NCBI GenBank assembly: GCA_020086605.1
Contig: JACBWW010000015.1
Location: forward strand, 22,433,225-22,497,224
Reading direction: 5' to 3'
Length of the DNA: 64,000 nucleotides
From: Lanius collurio
Taxonomy: Eukaryota; Chordata; Aves; Passeriformes; Laniidae
Shown here: positions 1-12,502 of the stretch, one piece after another
Position numbering within the stretch: position 1 is the first letter of the stretch
Layout of the letters: each line of letters opens with the position of its first letter
The notes under the pieces: generated by a model
Databases searched by the model: none
Told to the model about the DNA's origin: nothing
The model's input: only the letters and a program-made list of their open reading frames with translations
Translations under genes and position numbers: made by a program

Positions 1-2214
1 GTCTTAGCTTCTGCAAGCAAACCTCACTTGGTGGACTCTGGCACATCAGCTCTCCTTGTTATTTTCCAAGAAATCAAAATACTACAAGTACAGATAATAC
101 CTGGAGGAAATCTACTTTTTGGCCATTTTTGTCACCCTGGTTTATGAAAGCCATTGCTGCCATTGTGGCAAAAGGCAGATTTTGTGCACAGCAGATCCAA
201 TCATAGGAAATTAATTGCCTGATAGAGTCAAATTCATAAAATATTTTCATGATTTGATGACCATGAGAATGGGCTACTACCCTAGGAGCACCTGAAATTC
301 CATAAAACATCAATTTTATCTGCAAAGTCTAAAGTGCAGAGGAGCAGATACTGCATGCACTTGCTTTACTATTAATTCATCTACATCCTCCTGATAAGCA
401 ATTCCTCCAGCAATGCCAACCCATCCTGCAGCTAGCTTGGACTTACTTTGTGCCATTTCCAATTTTTCTGGTAATTTAAAGAACCCATTTCAGCTGAAAA
501 GAGGATGAATAACATTTCTTGATCTAATCATTGAATTTCATGGTATGTTTTAGGTCTCCAGGGACACCAGGCACAAACATAGCAGGTGCTACTTTACTTT
601 TTACAGGTACAATTAGAACTTCAGTGAAAACAAGAAGGGTTGTTTAAAGCAGACACATGAATACCATTTTAAAAAGCCCAAATACTGAACAATAAGACTG
701 TGGATTATAGATGTTTTAATATGACAAAAGAGTACTTAAAATATTTAAACTTCTACTACCTTGATTTAATAAATTTTTGTTTTGCCTAGAGCAGTGTGGG
801 GTCCTTTGGAAGGGGGTGAGGAGAACACAACAACTTGAAAGTACTGAGTCAAATTTTATTAACTCTCTTGAATTTCCTTCTTGCCCATAAAAGGCAGAGA
901 TTCCTAGTTCCTTAAATACATTATTTGAAATATTGAGTGGGAAGGTATGGCAGCTGAAACTGATTAAGAAATTTTGTAAATCAACTGGGCTCTTTTAATA
1001 TGACGTGCAGAACACTCTGTGGCCCATGGTACAAACATACTCCTAGCCATGGTCCTCTTAAGACTTCAGCTTAAATGATGTTACTTTAACTTTATATTGA
1101 TTGCTCACTGGCTTGAGAAAGTGGCAGAGCCTAGTTGGAAGCCTAATGATTTGGACAAAAAAGAGTTTGAAAATATTGATTTTTTTAAAAGCTATGAAGT
1201 AGAGCTTCAGCTTTTTGTGTTACATTCTCAGGTGTCGTAAGTGAAGATGTGTTGATGAGCACAGCTGAAAGCATGGCTTCAGGAATTCACTTCAGATCCC
1301 TTCCTACCAAATTCTTGTGATTGATGATTCAACAGCCCTTGGCCCATGGGCAGCAGCAAACTCAGTCAGTAATCAGAATTGTCAATGGAAATGTTCAGGT
1401 TATCTGAGTCTCTCTAGCCTCTCATTATGTAACTTCTGTTCAACGAGTGACTCAAGCTATTCACAGCATCTGTCAAGTCCTAGCTCCAATGAGCAAGATG
1501 CAAACCAGCATTTGAACTGTTTTCCACAACTGTGAACATAAATATGTTTTAAAAATAATTTACAAATATAAAAGTCCAATAGTTGTCAAACAGGAAATTA
1601 CAGCTGTATTTAATGAATAGCATAGGTCTGAGGCTTTTTCCCTGAATGCATATCAAAAAGCAAAATTGTAACTTGTGGGGAAAGGAGGACATGGGAAAAA
1701 AATAAAGTCCTAGACTCAGCCTCTGCTCATTAAGTTAGCTGGGTTATTAATTATCAATATATTACTAAAATAGCTCCCTACCATACTAGATCATTGAGTT
1801 TCTCATTCAAGTTGCATTGCTGTAAGATGCTTAAAGATTTTCTACTGAAAAGCAACATACATCAGTAAAGATACTTTTTCCAAATAATAGTTGACTGTAT
1901 GACTAATAGAATTTTTTTCTGCTTTTTCCCCCTTTTTACAGGAATTTTTTTTTCCATTAAATACATAGAAGACTATTAAGGGAAAAGAACAGATTGCATG
2001 GAATCTGTGGAAATACTACTTCTAATTTGTGTCCCTGGGAAGCAGGCTCTCCATGTTCCCCAGAATTATGGTTCCACTCCAGTTATCAACCAACTATGAC
2101 AATGAACAATATTGTGCTAATGGAAATGTCGCATTTCCTTTGTTGTACTGCAGCAACAATAGGGATATAATTATGTCTCATTACTTTATATGCTACATAT
2201 ATAATTAAGGCTTT

Positions 2215-2540
2215 GAGGTGACCTAAGTGCAGCCTTTCTGTACCTGAAGGAAGCCTACAAGAAAGATGGAGAGAGACTTTTTTACAACGGCCTGGAGTGA
2301 CAGGAAGGGAGGAAATACCTTCAAACTGAAAGAGGGTAGGTTGAGATTGGATATTAGAAAGAAATTCTTTACTGTGAGGGTGGTGAGACACTGCCACAGG
2401 TTGCCCAGAGAAGCTGTGGATGCCCCATACCTGGAAGTGTTAAAGGATAAACTCTGAGCAACCTGATCTAGTGAAAGATGTCCTGCCTATGGCAGCAGGG
2501 TTGGAATTAGATGATCTTTAAGCCATTCTGTGATTCTATG
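2215..2540 (+). mobile_element. CR1 LINE 3' end fragment
   Basis: A 5'-truncated avian CR1 non-LTR retrotransposon tail. It runs from the C-terminal coding remnant (CAGCCTTTCTGTACCTGAAG) through the conserved 3' UTR block (TTGGATATTAGAAAGAAATT, then GTTGCCCAGAGAAGCTGTGG) to GATGATCTTTAAG and a terminal TGTGATTCTATG. It lies in antisense orientation to GRID2. Compared with my memory of the consensus, a short stretch before GAGCAACCTGATCT is deleted. It explains the 63-codon open frame at 2266-2457 and much of the opposite 103-codon frame. Confidence 0.93.
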
Positions 2541-4434
2541 TCTTTATTTCTTGAGAGGTAGTAAGGTGAAAAACAGAAAGGAGAGAGAGAAATCCTGACT
2601 TCTTAGCACTCTGAGGTTCAGCTTTTCCAAAAAAAAAAACCAAAAAAAAAACGCTACACTGAAATATGACAACTCACATTCTCAACGTACTAAAAACCAA
2701 ACTTAAGCTTCACTTGATACTTGATTTACTGATACTGAGCATTCTTGATCACATATAGATTCTGTCATTTTGTTTCAAAACTGGAAGATGAAAAAAATTA
2801 AATGCTCATCATTAACATGTCAGATTGGATCAGAAATGACACCAATTTGAAGAAGTAAAGGTTCACTTAGTGCTTTTGAGATAGAAAGGCAAATGCATGC
2901 AATTATGTCAATATTTAGATAAAAAGCTGCCAATCTGAATTATAAACATGTATAGCTCTCCACTCACTAAGTTTTTGCAGTGCCAAAATCAAACAAGCAT
3001 CATATGTCTTACACGTTTCTCACGAATGAAACTGTGACTCCTGAAACAGATTGAAAAAAACAGCAGAGGGCATTATTTTACTCTGTGTGATCTGCATAGG
3101 AAATTACATTTATCTTCCTTAGCAGCAGTTCTTATGAGGCCACTGTAGAGCAACATAACCAGAATGAGAAAATCCAAAAGAAATGACCAAATGGGTCTGA
3201 TAGCATTGCTACTGGTGTCACAGAACTAGCTTATCAGCAAAGCCTAGAAATCCCTGAAATGTCCCTAAGCTATTGCTGTAGCAAGCACATCTCATACACA
3301 TGGAAAGCAATCTTCTGGTTATTCCTGTGGTTCATGATCAAATACAGGGAAAATAAATGAACCTATTCTAAACTGGTCCTGTGAGGCCCTTCATTTTATC
3401 TATTTTCAATATTAAATCAAGTTTCAACATATGCTTGAAGTGATAAAACGCAGTCCCACATCACACAGTTATTAACATGGACGTGCAAACACCAATCAGA
3501 GAGACATTTTTACTCAAGTTAACACACATAGATCCAAATAATCCTCCTTTTACTCAGCTATTATTTTTTCTTCTCACTTCATCTTTCCTGTATGGTTTCT
3601 TCCTCCTTATGCTACCCACCTTGGGAAGGTGCAATAAAAAAAGAGCCTCATAAGAGGCTTCTACTTGATTTGCAATTTCTCTTAGAAATGATTAAGCGTG
3701 TATTTTCCCTTTTCTGATGGACCTAAGTGGAATCAGGCTGTTTTCCCTATGCTATTTGCTTCCTCATGGCTCCTCACTGGAAAAAAATCCTCACAATCAA
3801 GGTAGCACATCGAGATGTGAAAAGCAATGGTTGATGGATGTGAATATCACCAGAAAGCCCACTCATGCTGGAAAGCCTACTGTGCTTTCCCAGAAGTGGC
3901 ATTAGCCACTTTTCATGTCTGTCACACAGGCTTATCCCTCAGGCAATCTGGATAGAGGGCAACTAAAGGAATCGCTGAGAGAAGACACATAATCAACAGC
4001 AAGAGAAAGATTTGTGGTAAAGCACAGCTCCCTTGAGATGGCTTTAGCCTCTCCACAGAGGGCTGCTGCTCCCTGAACTAATCCTGTTTGCAAGATGAAG
4101 CTCTACAAGAGGCAGTGGGAGTCTTGGTCATTCTTCAGGAGAGGGACAAGAGCACCACGTGCTTCTCTCAAAGAGCATTTATTCTCTGAAGACCACTTAG
4201 TCCAGATGTTTAGAAAACAGAAACCTTTGTATGGCATGTTTACATTCAGGTTATTTTGACTAGAAAATGTGCATAGACCAAATGTATACCTAATATAGGT
4301 CTTGACAGTCAAAGGAGGGGAGGCTTGAATCAAGTTTCCAAGTTCAAATTAAAGACCACTTACTGTGTTCTGCTGATTCCAGCTCCTATTTTAGCAGCCA
4401 ACAGAACCCTTGTCTTCAAAGCTGGAATAGAGTG

Positions 4435-4610
4435 AGCTTGGCGCAGGGTCATGTCTGCAAAGCCAGCTGTGGGCCCAGGGCATGTACTTGGCACAGCTGG
4501 GCTTCTGCCCTGCCATCCAGCTACAGTAGGGCTGCTGCAAACCAGATCAGCCTGGGAATGCTCTCCCTGATACCAGGACCTACACCAGAGACTGCTGCAC
4601 GCTGAAGATG
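4435..4610. other. GC-richer patch of unknown nature
   Basis: Sequence such as GCTGTGGGCCCAGGGCATG and CTTCTGCCCTGCCATCCAG stands out against AT-rich surroundings, immediately left of the CR1 copy at 4733. It could be an unrecognised repeat portion or an old insertion. No coding frame is supported. Confidence 0.4.
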
Positions 4611-4732
4611 GTTAATGCAAGCAGTGAATATTGATCTTGAACACAGAAATCATGTGGTTGCTACAGCAACTGCTATTTCATGTGGCACATCTTCTGTAGC
4701 GGCCACAGACACCCTTCTCAATGAGATGCTCT

Positions 4733-5045
4733 CTACAGCTACCTGGAGGGAGGCTGTAGCAAGGGGGGGATCCATCTCCTTAGTAACAAGCAATAGGACA
4801 AGAGGAAATGGCCTCAAGGTGTGCCAGGAGATGTAAGGAAAACTTCACCCACTGGAAAGGTAGCCAAGCATTGGAACAGGCTGCCCAGAGAAGTGTTTGA
4901 GTCACCCTCCCTGGAGGGATTTAAAAGACAAGTAGATGTGACACTTTGGGACATGGTTTAGTGACCGACTTGGCAGTGCTGGGTTAGCAGTTGGGCTTGA
5001 TGATCTTAAAGGTCTTTTCCAAGCTAAATGGTTGTATGATTCTGT
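4733..5045 (+). mobile_element. CR1 LINE 3' end fragment, subfamily distinct from the copy at 2215
   Basis: Begins at the 'CTACAGCTACCTGGAGGG' remnant of the end of the CR1 polymerase frame and continues with ATAGGACAAGAGGAAATGGC, GGAACAGGCTGCCCAGAG, GGGACATGGTTTAGTG and GATGATCTTAAAGGTC, ending TTGTATGATTCTGT. The 'GACATGGTTTAGTG' and 'GGGTTAGCAGTTGGGCTT' blocks mark a different CR1 subfamily from the copy at 2215-2540. Antisense to GRID2. The second part of the 73-codon frame at 4615-4836 falls in this repeat. Confidence 0.93.
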
Positions 5046-6281
5046 GCACTCAAAAAGAGAAAGCAGCTATTTTCCATTACTCTTGAGTGAGACTTGTCTC
5101 TTGCAGAACTCATTCCTGGCTGACATACTAACAAGCAAAGAGTACTCCCACTGTTTCTGGAATTCCTCCACTTGTTGGCCAGACAATCATGTAAAACTTG
5201 GTTGGGAAAACAAGGAAATGCTATGTTTCAAACAGGTTAGGCCTTTAATTTAAAGCTATTCTCTGCTCCTCTACTTCCCCTCATAAAGTTGCCAAGCGGA
5301 CAGAAATTTGGGGTCTGGGAGCAGAACTCGGTTCACAGTAAATAAGAAAGCAGCCTTTCAAGAACAGCTTGCACTTGGTAAGGGGTAGATAGATGCTGGC
5401 TGCTCACCCAGAGGTTCCTTTGCCTTGAGAGGGACAGAGAATGGGAGAGAAGGACACAGTGAACCTTTAGTGCTAATTAATTATATAAGGGTAAGGAAGA
5501 TGAAAAATTATACAGTGCCATAGTATAGGGAAAACATGGATTTTGAATTCCAAATGCAGTTCCATTAACTCTTCATGCACTGTAATGGAATAGAAAGATT
5601 TCAGGTCCATGAAGGCTCATTTACAGCAAAATCATAACAGACTGGTAAATCTGTTGCACTTGAGACATCAATTTACAGATCTGGATGGTTACCACCTTCA
5701 ATGAGCTATTCTTTGAATCCCTGCCTGTCAAGGGGACAAGAATGCCATACATGTTTTTCCTTTGAGCCATTTCAGTTATTATGAGTTCTGCCTTATGAAT
5801 CATTCATTGCCAATAAACAGAAAACATTCCAGGCCCACTTCCATTTCCAGACCACCTAGGATTAAGACCCCTCCGGTCTGTGTTATGCAGGGGCCTGATG
5901 AGTACTCTAGAGAGTAGGGTGTAGCATAACATCAGATATAAAGGCAGAAAGAATGATTGAAAAGAAATCAGTGGGCCATTGTGGTGTTACATCTCAAAAT
6001 TAGATGAGGGATTTTTAGTTGCCAAGGTTTAGAAGATGATGGAAAATCTACTTTTCTAGTTGTGTCCACCTTACCATTTGTGAATACACAATTCCACCTT
6101 CCAGCTTCATAAAGACATAGGGAGATGGCAAAGGAAGTTTATTATTACAGTGTAGCTGTATGAAATGGGTACAGAATGCGTAACTGTTTATTTCCTTTCC
6201 AACAGGCTTCCTGCTGCTTAGGAAAGCAGAATAGGTTAAACCTAGCAGTAATTTTAACCCATGGAGGATAATATTTTCTTT

Positions 6282-6298
6282 AAAAAAAAAAAAAAAAA
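6282..6298 (+). repeat. A17 homopolymer
   Basis: A run of 17 A. No recognisable SINE or processed-transcript body lies directly upstream, so it is not interpreted as a retroposon tail. Confidence 0.9.
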
Positions 6299-6639
6299 TT
6301 CTTTTCCTTTATTACAAGACTTAGGTCCTGTATCTGACTGTGATTCTCCTTTCTGTTTGCTCTGCTTGTGAATTAAATTCCACCTGCAGATTTGGAAAAA
6401 CACTTCTATAGCCAATGTCTAAGTTATTTACATGAATATCTACTGCAGTTCTTTAAGGAAGCATACATAACAAATTTAGGTCTCTATAGCTGTAAAAGCT
6501 GCCTTCACACATTAATTATGAGCAAATAAAATACATATACTCATGGTATAAATGAGGCACCAGCAGAATAGAGTCTGCCTAGTCTTCTCTCTCTGTTTGC
6601 AGCGAGAAACTGCGAACAAATAAGGTGAGGAGAGTGGGC

Positions 6640-6655
6640 AAAAAAAAAAAAAAAA
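6640..6655 (+). repeat. A16 homopolymer
   Basis: A run of 16 A. It marks the left boundary of the AT-rich stretch at 6655-6960. No retroposon body identified. Confidence 0.9.
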
Positions 6656-7249
6656 GGAAAATATTGCATATGCATTTGGTTCAATTTATTTATGATATAA
6701 TATTGAACAATTAATGTCAAATTAAGTAGACTAAATTGTTTATTAATTACAGAATAAATAATATATTACTCTTGATTCATACATCTACATAATGTGCTAT
6801 TATATATTAATAAAACATTTTCTGTTGATTACATACTTGATGTATTCATCACTCCAACATTTTTCTAAGTGCTATACATTATTTATGTAATATATCACTA
6901 ATTACTGCAACACCAATTTTTCCTCTTTTGAACAGCCTCTTCAACTCATTTGTGTCAGGTCTTGCCAAACTAATTAGGATAATATGCATCCCATTATTTG
7001 ACCGCATTTAGATTTTACTTTGGTTGGAAAAAAAGAGATTGCCCTGCTTCTTAAACAGTTACTAGCAAGTGCTATTTCCAGCTTTTTTTGGTACTGCCCA
7101 AAGGACATTAACAAATGCTGGCAACACGCAAGAAAAATGTGCTATCAATTACTCATTAAAAAAGATTACTGGCTGATGCAAACAGAACATACCACATATT
7201 CCTTAACTTTATCACACAGCCTTAATTAGTAAATTATTAATGACCTTAC

Positions 7250-7447
7250 CTTAAATACCAGTTCTCCTATCAGGCCGTTCCATGAACCATCATCCTGAGG
7301 ACTTCCATATTTGTGATCCGGTGCTACATAAATTTCATATTTGAAGCCGAGGTAAGTGGCCAAGGCTTCCAACACGTCTATTGAGAAGCCCTGATACTTC
7401 TTTGGTTTTCCCAGAACATTTTCAGACACCATGACAAAGGGCTCTTC
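7250..7447 (-). CDS. GRID2: GRID2 internal exon: S1 lobe of the ligand-binding domain
   Basis: The minus strand encodes 66 codons beginning [20 protein letters not shown] and ending [12 protein letters not shown], continuing VVTVL of the previous exon. This is the start of the S1 half of the GluD2 bilobed ligand-binding domain, which binds D-serine or glycine in this receptor. The run [11 protein letters not shown] separates it from GRID1, which as I recall has QAPDGRYGHQL. The acceptor is TTTGGTTTAG directly above 7447. The donor is AAG|GTAAGG with GT at 7249-7248. The exon is 198 bp, phase 0 at both ends. An ATG inside it (FVM) would open a shorter frame of 68 codons running into the intron, but that is not a real start. 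Compared with the mammalian GRID2 sequence as I remember it, about seven residues differ, mostly conservatively. The next exon, which should start RADIGIS and carry the agonist-binding arginine, is not in the window. Confidence 0.97.
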
Positions 7448-9698
7448 CTAAACCAAAAACAAAGGAGGAATCTGTTAATAAAGCAATTATAAATAATATA
7501 AAAAGCCACTTTTGGGTGCTGGAGATTTTTTTAAACAAAAGGAGCAACTATTCAAACATTATTTATACAAAACTTTTCTAAAATACATAGTTATCAGTGC
7601 CCCTTACATTCTATGAAATGCTATTTTGTTTTGGATTTCCTTCAACAGGGAAATTTTATTCTCTATTACATCTCTGCTGTAACATTTCAACTGAAGTGCT
7701 TTTTCGTGATGCCTGCTGATCACACTTATGGTCAGCAGGACAGACTTATACTCAATGTCTGGCCATAAATATGGAGGATTCAACAGAACTGCCATTTTCC
7801 ACTAGCTGGGCAAACACTGTACCCAATGCAACCACTAATTCACACTGTAAGGAAAGAAAAACATGACAAAACTGAAACATGTATTGCTCTTGTCCTTCTA
7901 CTGAACCCTCAATATAGGCCAGCTAAATTTAAATAGTTCTATCTGAAGAAATTCCATTTGATTAGTTTAGGGACTATCAATTATAGGACTTACAGCTGTC
8001 TTTAAGAATGATTTGTGACTATTCATCTAAAACATGACCGTCATAAAGGATACAAATGGATACCAAAAGCTGATACTGAAAGTTCAGATCTCCAAAAAAC
8101 ATGTTTTTCTTCTTACTTTTCCAAAGACTTGTAACAGTTTTCTTTATTTTGTTATGAAATTGCCCCACTCTATTATTCTTCCTGTTGTGCAATTTCTACA
8201 CATTCCCATTCCCTTTTTTTTTTAAATAACACACAAAGAGAGATCATATTTCTAAGAGCAAAAAAATATATATTTGCCTTAGACTGATTTCACCTATGCT
8301 TTTTCTTTATTTTCTCTGAAAACACCTGTCTGATTCAAGTAGAGCAAGATATTAAATCATCCCAAAAAGCATGGAGGCATCGTAACACTTAGGTAGTTTT
8401 AAAAATATGCTACATATCATATGTCATCCTTTTAATTCATTACATGGTGCTGTAATTTCATATAAGGTTAACAGAAACATCTTTACTGAGGTACAAAAAA
8501 GTTTGTTCTGACTTGTCATGGCTTGGCCAAGACAAGCACATGAAACCACTCCCTGACCACTTTGTCCTGGTATGCAAAACCCACAATTATATAGAAGAAA
8601 ACAGAACTGATTTTCTTGCAGTATTTGTGGCCCAAACTTTCATTGTTTCTCCAGTGGCATTCTTGGTGGTGTTTACAATACTTATTACTCTACTACTTAT
8701 ACGTGTAAATTACTTTGAAGCCAAAACATTTCCACAATTTTTTCACTAAGCCTATACCTCACTACTATTTTTAGCTTGTTGGAATGTCCTTCTGTATGAA
8801 CAGGTGTCACTGAATTGCAAGCACGATGTTCTTGAAATAAGAAAGCATAATTTGTAAATGCTTGAGTAAATATTCTCAAGGACAGCCACATGCTGAGGAT
8901 GCTGCCAAAGAAGAAAGGATGCAACCAGAGTGCACTGGCAGGATGTTCTTTTCTGGCTCCAGGAAATTCAGAAAAAACCCCAAGCCCAAAACAAGTAGAA
9001 AATGAACCAAACAACCCCATCCCTGACAAAAAAAAAAGAATTAAGGGTGGACTGCCTCAAGTTATTATTTGTAGTCGTCAGGTAGAATTTCTTTCTTCCA
9101 CATTATTCAACATCAGTGAAATTGACTAAAAATGGAGGAGAGAAAGTAAAACGAATATTTGAAGTAGTTTTCCAGATTCCAAGAAAAGAAATTGAGACTA
9201 AGTTGATGAAAGCCTCTCTTAAATGAGAGAGAAAAATGAATTCAGTTTTGCTGATCACCTAAATGTCAGATTCTGTAAATAAGACTCAAAATTACTGGGA
9301 AGAAATGTTTCTGCAAAAAAAATATGGTAGTTTATCAATCTAAACACAGTATGCACACAATTCCAAAAATTTGTACAAAGGATGTTGCGGAAGTTGATAA
9401 TTTTCATATTAGAAAGGATTAATTTTTATCACTAAATTATTTAGAATATAGTTGCTCATAAACTGATTCTCTACCCGGTTGCTCATTGTAGTGATTTAAC
9501 ACATTGTTTAAAATGCAGTTTGTCACAACTAATATCAGTCCTTTATTGAGCAATGCAGTATTGTTTGCTGTTGAGAGACTGACAAAAAGTCCTGATGTCC
9601 AGTGTTCTATATATATGTAATGAAGTATAATTTATGCAAAGCAACTAACACTTCCTAATTTTTGTTGAAGTCTGGAGCAGTAAATAATTTAATCAAAT

Positions 9699-9758
9699 TC
9701 CAAACAAAACAAAACAAAACCAATCTACTGCTATGATTTTTTTTTGTGTGTGTGTGTA
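9699..9758. repeat. Short AAAAC tandem and nearby TG repeat
   Basis: A run of about four AAAAC units (CAAACAAAACAAAACAAAACC) is followed about 20 bases later by T-run and GTGTGTGTGTGTG (about 9746-9758). A simple-sequence locus likely to be length-variable. Confidence 0.85.
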
Positions 9759-10191
9759 CTTGTTTACATTTCTGAGAATGCATTGAAAGAGGACAAAAAT
9801 ATTTGTCTTTATATTTTCCCCTCATAAATGCTGCAGGCTGAAACTATGCCAGTTGTCCTTTTTTTTTGGGAGGGTGCCATGGGAGCTATGGAAAGGTGTA
9901 TACATCCCTACAGTATGGATGCTAAAACTACTGTCACCATCCTTGAGAAAGTTGAATTTACAGAAAGAAAATACACAAAACAAAGCAACAAGAACAATGA
10001 TGAGCTTGTAGAAAGTAGGTGTGAAAAACAGATGAGCTAATTGATGAGTTTGGAGGTGGAAAAATTCACCCAGATGATGAAAGTTCCATTCGACCCCAAT
10101 AAATTCAGGAAAATCCTGATACACTTTCTCTCCAAAGCAAGTGCTAATTCAGGCTAAGTAAAAAGGTCTTTAACAGAGAATCCATTCAACT

Positions 10192-10313
10192 GCCATCCTT
10201 GGAGATGCCCAAAACTGCCCTGGACACCATTCCAAAAACCTGCTCTAACATTTACCCTGCTGCACACAGCTGCCACCCAAGGGTCCCTTCCAACCTAAAC
10301 TGCTCCAGAATAC
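10192..10313 (+). mobile_element. Diverged CR1 LINE 3' end fragment
   Basis: A degraded CR1 tail recognisable from CCTTGGAGATGCCCAAAACT, CCTGGACACCATTC, AACCTGCTCTAAC and GGTCCCTTCCAACCTAAACT, in the order and spacing of the CR1 3' UTR, ending near CTCCAGAATAC. The usual GATGATCT block is lost. Antisense to GRID2. More diverged than the copies at 4733 and 12503, so probably an older insertion. Confidence 0.72.
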
Positions 10314-10818
10314 AGTAAATTCATCCAAGGAAGGCCACTGCTCCTGCTTCTCCTTTTCTTCCTTTTGGAGATGCCTCTCTAAGGGCCTTGTAAGGTAAAA
10401 GCAGACTTCACAGCCTGTAAAGCCTGTGAAAGGGAGGTCTGGAAAGGCAAACAAGTCACAACATTCATGACTGAGGAGGGGAAAAAAAAAAAGAAAAAGA
10501 ACTGGTTGCTAACCTGTAACTTCTTGTTTTTGCAAGGCTGATCTGCCTCACTGAACCCCATAGGCATCCAGTACATTTAGGGGATGGTTTTTCATCCAAT
10601 CCCAATGGAGAACCTTTAAGAGAGAGGCTATTTTTGTCCAACTTTACCTTCAACAAGCCCTCTTGTCAACTGAATGCAGCACTACCAAGCCAATGATAAG
10701 GGTTCCTTTTCAAAATAGCTCTACAATTATCACTGCCTGGCTTCCTCTTGGGATCAAAGCTGTGCTGCCCCGACCCAAAGGAGGATGGGTTTAAGACCTG
10801 GTGGATTTTACACAGGAC

Positions 10819-10880
10819 TGTGGGTTAACCCTGGTGGACAGCTGAGCACCACACAGCCAATTACACCTGCAGCAACATGC
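10819..10880 (+). mobile_element. Possible avian endogenous-retrovirus LTR scrap
   Basis: TGTGGGTTAACCCTGGTGG followed by CAGCTGAGCACCACACAGCC resembles the beginning of a common songbird LTR as I remember it (TGTGG-TTAACCC...AGCTAAGCACCACACAGCC). The sequence beyond it does not continue the LTR recognisably. No internal retroviral coding sequence is visible nearby. Could be chance or a solitary degraded end. Confidence 0.3.
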
Positions 10881-12502
10881 AAGTCAGCAGCAAACAGCTA
10901 AAGGTTATATTGGGTGAAGCTGTGCATATTGTTTTTCATGGCTGTACGAAGACAAAGTCTGGCTTCAGAGGTACTCATGTCCCCCCAAGCAAGAGAAACT
11001 GCAAAATGTTAGACTGGCACATTTTAGGAAGGATAAAGGTGAACCCAAGATTAAGGCAACATGGCATAAAAAAGGGAAAACGTTTGGAAGATGATGTGTT
11101 GTACAAGTACTTTGGGGGAAGTAGCTCAAGAAAATGTTTGTCTCCATTCCTTTCCTTATTATCACACGCTTTAAGGAAGAAACCACACATTAAGGCTGAC
11201 ATAGGTTAACAACATGCTATGTATTAAGACAGATATAATTTAACTTGCCCAGCACCCCTGGAAACTGATGTGAGATGGTACAGCATAATCTCTGGGTAAT
11301 AGCCATGCCCCCCCTGGCTACTGCAAAACTTAACCCTGGCCTGGCCTGAACAAGGACAATTTGCTAAATGCTTTAAGAGTCTAAGATTTAAAAGTACAAA
11401 ATACAGTTCTTATTTACTCTGATGAAATTCTCAGACATAGAATAATTTGGATAAAATATCTGGCGTTAAGTAATCTTTTTTTATTCTTTACTACACCCCC
11501 TAATAAAGTTAAAATTAGGAAAGAAGAGAAAAGCTTATGGGCACAGAAGACCTTCACGCTTGAAAAAAGAAGGAACAATACTCAAGCTAAATAGCAGAAA
11601 AGAACAATTAGGCTGAGTTTAACTTGGTTGTGTTAATTAATTAGATAATCAGAGAGAAACATTTGTTTGTAGCTGTGCTACAGATGTGGATGATAAAGTC
11701 AAGCAATAAATTCCAGCCTTAGAGGAGGCAGGGAGGGAGAACAAAAGAATAATTGCTTTTCAGAAGTCCAGTTGCCTAAACCCAGAGTCTCTATTTGGGA
11801 TGAATTTTAGCCAGTAGAATAGTGACTTTAAATTCCAAGCTTTGATAGTAGATCTTTTAGTTCCTCTACAAAAATCAAGTTTTAAAGGTCCAGTATTTTT
11901 GTAAAGATCCTCTCTTTTTGGACAAATTACAGAAAACTTTATTGAAAGAACAGAAAAGCCCCATTTAGATCTTAAAGACAGCACTCCAATGAAATCTATG
12001 AGAGGAAGAAAAAAGTTGTATTCAGTGGGCTGTTTACAAGGAAGCTGTGGTCTTAGCTCAGCTGCTCATGATTTTACCCACGCCCACCACCTCATTATGA
12101 GATCACTGAATGGGCAAAAAGGCAGAATTTCTCTGCAATTACAAGTGTGGATTCTGTGGCTTTGAGACTTATTTCAGGATAGAAACCATATGGAGCTATG
12201 ATACACTGCTCTGCTGCACTTATTTGTGAGGGTCTTTTGCTTGCTCTAAATATAAACATGCTAAAAGGCTAGGATGTACTTTACAAATGAAAAAGCAAAA
12301 GCAAAACAGAATACTTTGGATTATTTTCCTGGTCAGCTGAATCCTCTGTGCCCCTTAAAATGGACAAAAAATTCCTAGAGAGGGCATCATACAGAAAATA
12401 TTCAGTAAAGAAAATGCTACTAGCTTTTAAGGTGACAGAAACTAACCACAAATGGGATTTACAGCACAAATTGGAGCCTTATGTGTTTCTACTATGTTTA
12501 GA

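Larger units (their letters stand above)
1..7249 (-). other. GRID2: Partial GRID2 intron downstream of the S1 exon
   Basis: Everything below the donor at 7249 is intron continuing past the window edge. It contains two CR1 tails (2215-2540 and 4733-5045), A runs at 6282-6298 and 6640-6655, and an AT-rich stretch at 6655-6960. I looked on the minus strand for the following GRID2 exon (RADIGIS...MDYSVG and the first membrane segment) and did not find it. Confidence 0.9.

Noticed and set aside
6015..6035. Minus-strand codons reading KPWQ, a motif of the missing upstream GRID2 exon
   Set aside because: It is on the wrong side of the S1 exon, and the following residues (LKIPHL) do not continue the GRID2 sequence.
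8513..8749. 78-codon plus frame with a membrane-like segment
   Set aside because: A single hydrophobic stretch from T-rich sequence, no homolog recognised, in the middle of an intron and antisense to the gene.
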